Below are positions 56,432-64,000 of a stretch of DNA of 64,000 nt, piece by piece (within the stretch, counting starts at the first letter, position 1; each line of letters opens with the position of its first letter). The position numbers and the translations under genes were made by a program. Origin of the DNA: Litsea cubeba (lineage: Eukaryota > Streptophyta > Magnoliopsida > Laurales > Lauraceae); contig WHSA01001115.1 in NCBI GenBank assembly GCA_012931725.1, positions 917,448-981,447 on the forward strand, in the 5' to 3' direction. The notes under the pieces were generated by a model. The model worked only from the letters and a program-made list of their open reading frames with translations, was not told the DNA's origin and searched no databases.

Positions 56432-56449
56432 TCCCCGGCAACGGCGCCA
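56432..56449 (-). promoter_or_regulatory. Athila primer-binding site
   Basis: On the minus strand it reads TGGCGCCGTTGCCGGGGA, complementary to the 3' end of tRNA-Asp, the primer used by Athila elements. It starts six bases inside the LTR. Confidence 0.92.
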
Positions 56450-56455
56450 AAAACT

Positions 56456-58118
56456 AGGTATGCACCAAACAACCTAGAAATAAGCTACTTAAAATGCACA
56501 CAACTAAAAACTCGCAAGCGCACAAGATCACTATGTAGTGTAGTAAATTGTAAGTACGAGGTCGATCCCACGAAGACTTGTGATAAATAATGTCAAAATT
56601 AACTAAAAATCAGAATATTAAAATAAACAATTGAAGATGAAAAGTGGAATTAAACTATAAAAAAAAACAGTAATTTAAAGCATCAAAAGTTAATTGGAAA
56701 GTAACCTAAAAACAACTGGTATGAGAATTGAAAAACAGTAATAATGAATGAATGAACTAGGGTTTCATCTACTCTCCTAACCAATCCTATGCATGTCCCT
56801 TATTATCTTTTAATCAAAAATCAGATTTTATTAGTGACATCTATCAACCTAGACCATGGCATATGCTTCTAGATTATTATTCCCCTAAACCTAATTCATG
56901 AGTGGCATACTACACGAATTGCTCATTATGATGCAAAAACTAAGCCTGGCATATGTCCTAGTCAAAACAAACATAATGCATAAAAACAATGGGAAAGATA
57001 AATGCATGAGTCTAAGCATGGCATATACTTAGATTATTCATGGTTCTAAACCCTAAATGCATAACATCAAGATCAATCAAAATTAAGTTAGCTACTCTTA
57101 AAATTAATTGAACATCGCATGGTTGGCATGGCATATACACAACTCATCAATTAATAACATGGCTTAGAATCTCAACCAATAAAACTGAAATCTGAATTAA
57201 AAGACGCCAAAAGAGACTACATAGAACTAGGCTAGGGTTTCAATTACACCCTATCCCTAAAAAAATTAGCTACTCATGTTTTTAATGAAAAATAAACTAG
57301 AAAGTAGAGTCATAAGAAGAAAACTAGAAGATGATGGTGAAGTAGTGGATGGCCAGCAGCTTTTCCCTTTTATTCCTCCTCCAAAAGCTCACCAAAGATG
57401 GCTTCAAAGATGCTCCAAAGGTGCTGTATGGCTGCTGTCTTATGGCTGGTTATATGGCTGGAATATATGGGATGAATGGTGGCTGGACGTGGCTTGATGG
57501 GGCTGGAAAATTACTGTTCACGTTTTTCCCTTGTATGCTATTTATAAGTCTTGAAAACAGCCCCTTTTAGCAAGTAGTTCCTTGTAGAAATAGATCTTCA
57601 ACCTTCCTTATAATTAGGAAACCTAATTAGATTGAATAAGGAGTCTTCTTTCTTGTTTTAGCAAGCTTTCTAAATCTGGTCCCACTTGTATCTTCTAGAA
57701 ACTTATTCACATGGACCCACAAATCTGAGATTAATTGCAAGGAATTAAATCTAAACTTTTGACATAAAAGTGGGCCCTATTTGGTGCGTGTAACATAAGT
57801 ATGGGACCCCTCTTGTGCGTGTAACCCTAGATTGGGTTTCTTCTTTCTTTCTTTTGCTTTTCTTCTTTGATTTGAATTGTAAGTTGTACAAATAATTAGA
57901 AAGTCTTCTTGAAATCTGGAATATCTTGAATGGGACCCACCATGGTCTTTCTTTGGGATTCACGCCCATCATCCTCTTCATTAATTCCTCTCTTTTTGCT
58001 CCTTTTGACCTTAGCATAAAAATTAACAAAACTATGTAAAATCAAATAAAATAACTATGACTAGCACAAGATGAATCAAATATTAGGGCTTAGATTGCAA
58101 ACAATTAAGCACTTATCA
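56456..58118 (-). repeat. 5' LTR of Athila element
   Basis: Partner of 42140-43809. Its inner end has A in place of T at 56456, so the terminal CA is changed to CT on the minus strand. The target duplication AGCCT follows at 58119. Confidence 0.95.
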
Positions 58119-58819
58119 AGCCTGCCATTCAATTGCTTTTGAGGACCAGACCCGTCACGCCCGAAATCCGGGGTCCTATCGGATTCCGGATCGTGACACA
58201 AGCATCATACACAGGTAGGTTGAATCAAAATCACATAAAGATTCAGGCATTTACCCACTTAACCAAGTTTTTATTAAATAATCCAAATCTAATCAATAAA
58301 GGTACCATTGTCCAATAAAATAAATCAACTACAATGCCTATAAAATTCAATGAAATAAACTAAATAATCTATTAGATCTAGTTCTCTTCTTCAGATAGGT
58401 GGCTCCATCGCTCAAGTGCGCATTCTGAAATCTATTTCCTGGTCGTCACGATATTCCTCAGTCTCTAAATCTTGGTTACCTGGAAGGGGCAATCGAGGAG
58501 TTAGTGGATACCGAGTGAATAAATATACAATTCCATTTGTAGACTTAGACATCATAAAAATATAAGAGCACAATTAATTTAATTAGGTTCATACACATAA
58601 GAGATGCATGAAGACGAAGTTACAATATCCTGATTATAGTCAACACCATCAGTCAAGATCTTATCTCAACACAACCTCCCTGGCACCAAATAGCTCAGGC
58701 CAATGAGGATCAAGTACCCGAACATATAGGATCAATAGGGTACCTTCTCAACATTTATACACACAAACTTGAGGTGACCAATAAGGCCAACATCGGTGGT
58801 ACCAAAGAAATTTAGTTTT

Positions 58820-58987
58820 TTCCAAGGCTAACCTAAAGTCAGACAACACATTCCCAAGGCTGACCTAAAGTCAGACAACACATTCCTGAGGCTGACCTAA
58901 AGTCATATAGTCATCTTTCTCACGAGGCTGACCTATGTCAGACAATATTACTATTATCATTACGAGGCTGACCTAAGTCAGACAATT
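58820..58987 (+). repeat. ggctgacctaaagtcagac repeats
   Basis: Five copies with a spacing of about 30-40 bp. Each core (tgacctaaagtca) is close to palindromic. Similar gacctatgagtca motifs are at 38020-38130. Confidence 0.8.
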
Positions 58988-60603
58988 TTATTAACACTGA
59001 GCCCTTGTATCGTGCTTAGTGGTCTGGGGTGTCCAAGGGAAATTCCAGGTTGTCTCTAATTCCTTCTTAATTTACTATGTGCTCCAGTTCCAGCATGTTC
59101 ACCTTCTACATTCTGTCCCCACACCTATAAAAGATTGGTCTCTGTAAACAACCTCTCACGCGTGACCCATTTTATTCTGCCACTGACCCTTTTGATATTT
59201 GTATTAGGTGTGTGTGGTCATCTATGAGGCCAATCGTTTATAGATTTAATGATCACTTAGATTTCATATTAATATGACACAATCACATAAATTCACACAT
59301 TAGACCCAAACAAATCACATATTTACATAAATGGATCAGGTTATGCAAATTTCAATTTATGCAACATATCAAGTATTTAACATTAGATACCAATAATGTG
59401 TGCATATTCATATATCAGATTCTTGTGAACAAAAGGAAAAGCATCTTGTAGAAATAATTCGTCACTGTAAGTCTATTATTAAGATTCATAATTGGAACTC
59501 AACCCAAGACCAGACCCATATCCTAGGATTCGGCTGGACCTCCACTCCATGTTTTGGGTTCGGCCAGCCGTAACATGGATGAGATCTGGTGCTTAATTCA
59601 CCCCTGAATTGTCCACGTGTCTATAGTATCAAGTTCATATAATATAGGTTCCAATCTCATGTCACACTCTTATAGATTGGAACATCATTATAGTTAGAAT
59701 CAACTAAAATAAGAGATCACAGCTTCATCATACAGAACCTTAAGATCTATCCTGCCCAATTGCAAGAAGCCAAAGGATGCAATCCCAGGGTTAGTTTGGC
59801 CAACACAACAAAAAGGAAAAAGGATAGGGTTTGATCAACCTGGCCCTCCAAGTTTGGAGTTCAGTTGGATGGAAGATCTCGTACTTGCATGTAGAACTCA
59901 GCCATCACTTATGCATTCTTAAATCAGATTCGATAGTGCATAATGCTAGGATTTAATTTTGTAAGCAATATAAAATTAATCAATGCAGGTGCCTGACAAC
60001 ATTCAGCCATGTTTTAACCCTAGGTTCTGTACACCCTAGTTTCCACAAAAAAAGAAAAAAAAAAAAGGATTGACTGGAACCCGATTTGGGTTCGACCACT
60101 GTAGAACTCCCAAGGGCGGTTCTGCTATGGCCTAAGACTCCAATTCTCGCTCGGCTATCATGAAGACACTAAACTTGTGGTCCAATGCTGTTGTATATTC
60201 CATGAATGGAGATTGGTGAAAGGGCTTCACACTATCTTGTCCCATTAATTAACATCCATTGAAGAACAAACTCCTAACTCAAGAAAAACAACAACTGGAA
60301 CAATCTCTATGCAATTAGAATCGAATGCTTGCTCACATATTCATTGCATATAAGATCATTAAAGAGGCATTCTAGCACCCAACAACTAGATCCATGTCTA
60401 TGTACAAGTAGAATGGCATGTTTACTTACCTAGTACAGATTATTGTTGTGCTATCGGCTAGCGGGAAGATGCAACTCATCCACAAACCTAAGCTGCCAGT
60501 TACCTCCCTTTTTTTTTCAAAAAGGATAAAATCTCCACCTAAGCAACTCATATCATTAAATCTCCCTTTTACATTGGTCGAATGGAGGAGCGTTTTCTAG
60601 CGC

Positions 60604-60650
60604 TCATATATATATATATATATATATATAGATATAGATATATATATATA
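60604..60650 (+). repeat. (TA)n microsatellite beside MITE
   Basis: TA repeat with two GA interruptions. Another TA run follows the MITE at about 60788-60808, so the MITE sits within a TA tract. Confidence 0.9.
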
Positions 60651-60787
60651 GGAAGATGCTCCTATGAGAGATATCTGATTGGGTGGGGGTCCTCATATCC
60701 ATATCCAATGCCAACAACTTAAATGTGAGGGCCCCCACCCCTGCCACTCATATTAGGTGAGAGATATCTTTCATGGGAGCATCTCCC
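60651..60787. mobile_element. hairpin MITE, 137 bp
   Basis: Terminal inverted repeats of about 26 bp: ggaagatgctcctatgag... at 60651-60676 pairs with ...catgggagcatctccc at 60762-60787, with a few mismatches. Inner parts also pair (gggtgggggtcctcat with gtgagggcccccaccc), so nearly the whole element folds into one hairpin. TA on both sides fits a TA target duplication as in Tc1/Mariner-type MITEs, but the flanks are TA repeats, so this is not decisive. Confidence 0.72.
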
Positions 60788-63700
60788 ATATATATATATA
60801 TATATATACTCTCACGGTACTTGTCACAGGGCCCAAGAATTCCCCAATTAGGGTGGTTCCCGAGGTGTGACGCTTACTCCCATGAATTTGCACCTATTCC
60901 GGACCAATTCCAAATCCACGAAGGAGATAATTCCACTTTTTGTGTGAGGATTACTCATTGACACCTATCAATGTACATTTAAATTGCGGAAGCCTATACA
61001 TCATCAATATCAAATCCTGAACAGTCCATTAAAGTTCCAGTAATACATCTTACAAATATCATTAACAAGACTAATAATTTTAAATCCCTTAAATGCATTG
61101 CACAAAAGTACTCTAATGAAGAAACTACTAGATGCTTTACCTCAATGGAAACATTTTCCTAATACAAATGCAAATCATAACTATAAGCCAGTGCAAGATG
61201 CAATATCTAATCCCAAACCCAATGTTACCATTCTTGTACGTTCTCCGAAAGTTAAAGTTGGCCGATAACCTCAAACTTCCTTCACTCTAATCGCGGAAGG
61301 ACTACTAGCTCTCCTCCGTAATTTCCTGGATTCCTGTGACACCAAGTGTATCACCATGAATACGACGATTCAACAATGTATGAGCAATTATGAATTAACA
61401 CATGATGTTCTAATTCGAATTTAAAGACCAACGAATTAAAAATATCAAATATTAGTCCACTAGGCTCATTGTGCATTATGAATAAACTATTCTTTTCGAA
61501 CCATAAATCGAAAATACTCACTTTTCTAGTTGGCTACTACATTTTGCTCATCCTCTCCGATAGAGAGCGAATCATGTTGGGATGTCACCAGTGACCCGAC
61601 CAAAGGTTCTCCTGGATACCCGGTTCTGGAGTTCCAGTGCTCCAGACTACCACACTAAACTGAACTTAAACCCCGTTGGGTATCGTACAGTCGAGGCTAA
61701 GTAGTGCCGAACCATTCGAATCAAATAATGATAAACTGGAGTAAGACTTTTCTACTCAATCATTTCTAATCAAATCCATATACTTTCATTCCATAAATTT
61801 CAAATCATTTCCAATCGAATTGAATCATATGCTTACTCCATTCGAATAACATGTCAATGTACGATAACATTTATAAGACAATAGCAATAATAATTTGCGA
61901 ATAATACGAATAATGCATATAACAATTATTTGAGTATTTGAGTGCAATAAATAAGTCAAACTCAGTATGCAAATGCAAATCGATTAATAGAATCAAGGTG
62001 ATTTACTAGCTAACCTTAATCTAATTACCCGCAGTCTCTAACCGTCCATTTCGATGTAGTTTTAGATAATTCGATGTACGTGCTACATTTCTTTGGTGTC
62101 ACTTTGTGTGTGCGAGGTACACCGAAATCGCTAAACCAACACCCATGGTGAAGTGCTAGACGAAACGGATAAACACGTGAGATGATCTCAGCCCAAGATT
62201 TCTCATGTGATATAATTTCCATCGGACTATGCTAATCGGTTATGGTTCCATATCTGTGGACCTACAAGACCAGTCTTGTCACACCCTAAGAACCTATTGG
62301 TTTGATGTACACATCTTGGTCATCCTCGGGGCTAACTAAGACAAGTATATCCATAATCTAAGTAGGTAAGACCTCATTTATGGTTAAAGGAACCTAGTGG
62401 GGGTTTGGTTACCTCTCGGTTAATCGAGAGTGGTCATTTAGGTTCATTGACATCGAACCAAAGTCAGCCTGCAAGAAAATGGCCATCCAGATCTTCTGAC
62501 CGAAACAATTCGGCCAAGTTCGATGGGTGTCGTAACCGAATTCCATTTTTTGATTTTTTTTGCTTTCTGTTATATAAACCTAACTCCATGTCGGTTGACC
62601 GACAGCTGACCGAACTCCTTGTGTGTAGAACCTGTAATGCCTTTGTTTGCATTGTAATTCAATTTCAAATCATCCCAACTCTTCCTACTCCTTTCTAGAC
62701 ATGTAAGGGACACCACTGTCAACTCACAAACTATAAATGTGATGACCAAGAGACCAAGGTTTCAATTCGAGCCTGCTGAATTGATTTTGTAGGATAATAG
62801 GGGTTCCTAAATTCTATTGAGAAGATCCCAACCCAGCGATAAATCCAATCAGAACTGGATTTTCCAGTTCCGTCAGGCCTAAAACAGAGATAGTCGACTT
62901 TGATTTGTGGGACCACATAGCCCACCTGATCAATGATCAGGATCATCTATCTCGTAGCACACCCTTGGACGATCATGATACTACAACCCTTTGTGGAAAG
63001 GATCAAGTGGGGTTCACCATCCAGCCAACTGAAAGATGGGAGGCGTGGAGCCATATAACCAAAATAATGACAATGCCGTACTGTTTCAGCTTAGGATAAC
63101 ATAAGCGGCAGCTTAGGAGAGCCCCTCTCATATATATATATATATAGAGAGAGAGAGATTAGAGAGGGAGAGAGAGAGAGAGAGCCGAAGAGTTGCAAAG
63201 AGAGCAAAGAAAAGACTGATATAAAAGGAAAAAAAACAAAGTGTGAGAGTAGATAAGGGTCTCTATGTGTGTGCGCGCACATGCGCTTATGAGGCACTAT
63301 GCACAAATTGACAAAGAGAGCCATTATTAATGGAAATCGGTTCAGCCATCCAATCAAAATCAATGGCAGAGATCAAAAACTTACTCAAATCTCTATTTTC
63401 GTGACACTTGAAGGTGAAAATCTCCCTCCCTTTCCAACAACAAAGGCCATCCCAAAGGAGCAATTATCACCGGTTCCACATGTTGGAAATAATTATAGGG
63501 GTTTCTATAAGTACTGAAGATATAGTATTCTTTGGTTTTAATGCAAAATAGTGCTGGTTGCTGACCGAGTTGGCTGACCTTGCTCACCTTTCATCTACTT
63601 TTTTGCTTATTTTTCTTTTAGTTTTTTCTATTTTTCCCCGTGAAATGTGCTGATAATTCTGCAATGAACTATTGACATTCAAGTGGTTTGGTACCAAGAT

Positions 63701-64000
63701 TTTCCTTTTAAGGTTAACTTGGAAGGTATAAAAGGGTTAGATAGATGTAAAGCAAGAGCTGTAGAGATGAAAACAAAGACGGGGAAACGGTGAGATGTGT
63801 CATGACTCATGAGTTTAAGTTGCATGATTAATCCCTTTGCAAAAGACCCTGCACAGTCGCATGAAATATCAATCTAATGATCACATGGAGCAGAAATACC
63901 CTTTGCACCTGCACCTTCATTACAAAATCGAACTACCCTTTTACAGTTGTGATATTTTTTCATTCAGGCATCCAAGATTGAAGTATATTGATAAATTTAT
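60788..64000 (+). other. unannotated sequence to window end
   Basis: No SHPRH exon or other gene is recognised. It includes gtgtgacg and cttgtcacaccc motifs (60870, 62276) that resemble LTR ends, and TA and AG microsatellites at 63128-63184. Probably still SHPRH intron 7 with old repeat debris. Confidence 0.5.
63128..63184 (+). repeat. (TA)n/(AG)n microsatellite
   Basis: TA run followed by AG-rich repeats. Confidence 0.85.

Larger units (their letters stand above)
42140..58118 (-). mobile_element. Athila-type Ty3/Gypsy element, interrupted by Copia B
   Basis: LTRs of about 1,665 bp lie at 42140-43809 and 56456-58118, and the target duplication AGCCT is at 42135-42139 and 58119-58123. On the minus strand: 5' LTR, tRNA-Asp primer site, gag, protease, RT, RNase H, integrase, about 2 kb of non-coding sequence, polypurine tract, 3' LTR. 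Without Copia B the element is about 10.8 kb, usual for Athila. By eye the LTRs differ at about 30 sites (near 2%). Coding regions have stops and frameshifts. It lies in the last SHPRH intron, antisense. Confidence 0.95.
58124..60650. repeat. LTR-like non-coding segment
   Basis: It begins near gtcacgcccgaaatccgggg, like the start of long Gypsy LTRs, and shares tctaaatcttggttacctgga with 37760-37780 in the segment 37427-40160. Around 58820-58985 there are five copies of ggctgacctaaagtcagac. Ends are not defined. No gene. Confidence 0.4.

Noticed and set aside
63960..64000. Possible next SHPRH exon: tttttcattcag acceptor followed by gcatccaagattgaag, which reads ..KIE, as expected after SYGTK.
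   Set aside because: The previous exon ends in phase 0. In that phase the sequence reaches a stop (tatattga) after seven codons. The similarity is only two or three residues and is likely chance.

Overview
This is nuclear DNA from a flowering plant. It is AT-rich and has intron-exon gene structure with GT-AG splice sites. It carries plant-type retrotransposons (Copia, Athila-type Ty3/Gypsy, L1 and RTE LINEs) and small DNA elements. The species cannot be told from the sequence.

The only host gene I can support is part of a SHPRH homologue (SNF2-family helicase with a RING finger, the Rad5/SHPRH class), on the + strand. Seven exons lie at 1459-1622, 2395-2611, 3219-3425, 5766-5882, 17596-17841, 25559-25757 and 41516-41733. 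Their phases join exactly and they give 456 codons with no stop. They cover a helical segment and the whole RING finger. The upstream helicase part and the downstream helicase C lobe are outside the window. The introns are very large (11.7, 7.7 and 15.8 kb, and more than 22 kb for the last) because they hold transposons.

Layout. 1-343: 3' end of a Copia element. 3894-4765: hAT-like non-autonomous element with an 8-bp target duplication. 6698-10225: 5'-truncated L1 LINE with an antisense RTE LINE inside it. 10250-15478: antisense Copia (element A) next to a short RTE tail, followed by a second RTE fragment to 16499. 18366-21594: antisense half-Copia (element C). 21595-25257: long LTR-like non-coding segment with palindromic motifs. 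27410-28000: Copia RNase H remnant. 28589-28948: short L1 copy. 29231-30315: probable solo LTR. 30702-36235: scrambled cluster of Copia fragment D, Gypsy fragment E, a Gypsy RT piece and an LTR. 37427-40160: long solo LTR-like segment. 41115-41349: TRIM-like element. 42140-58118: Athila element (antisense) interrupted by a complete Copia (element B, 47335-52517, sense). 58124-60650: another LTR-like segment. 60651-60787: hairpin MITE. The rest to 64000 has no gene I can recognise.

Relative ages come from LTR pairs compared by eye. Copia B has identical LTRs and is youngest. Athila differs at about 30 of some 1,665 sites. Copia A differs at about 20 of some 293 and is oldest. None of the elements looks able to encode a full set of proteins, and all SHPRH exons remain open. 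The reading is a functional gene stretched by nested, mostly antisense, insertions.
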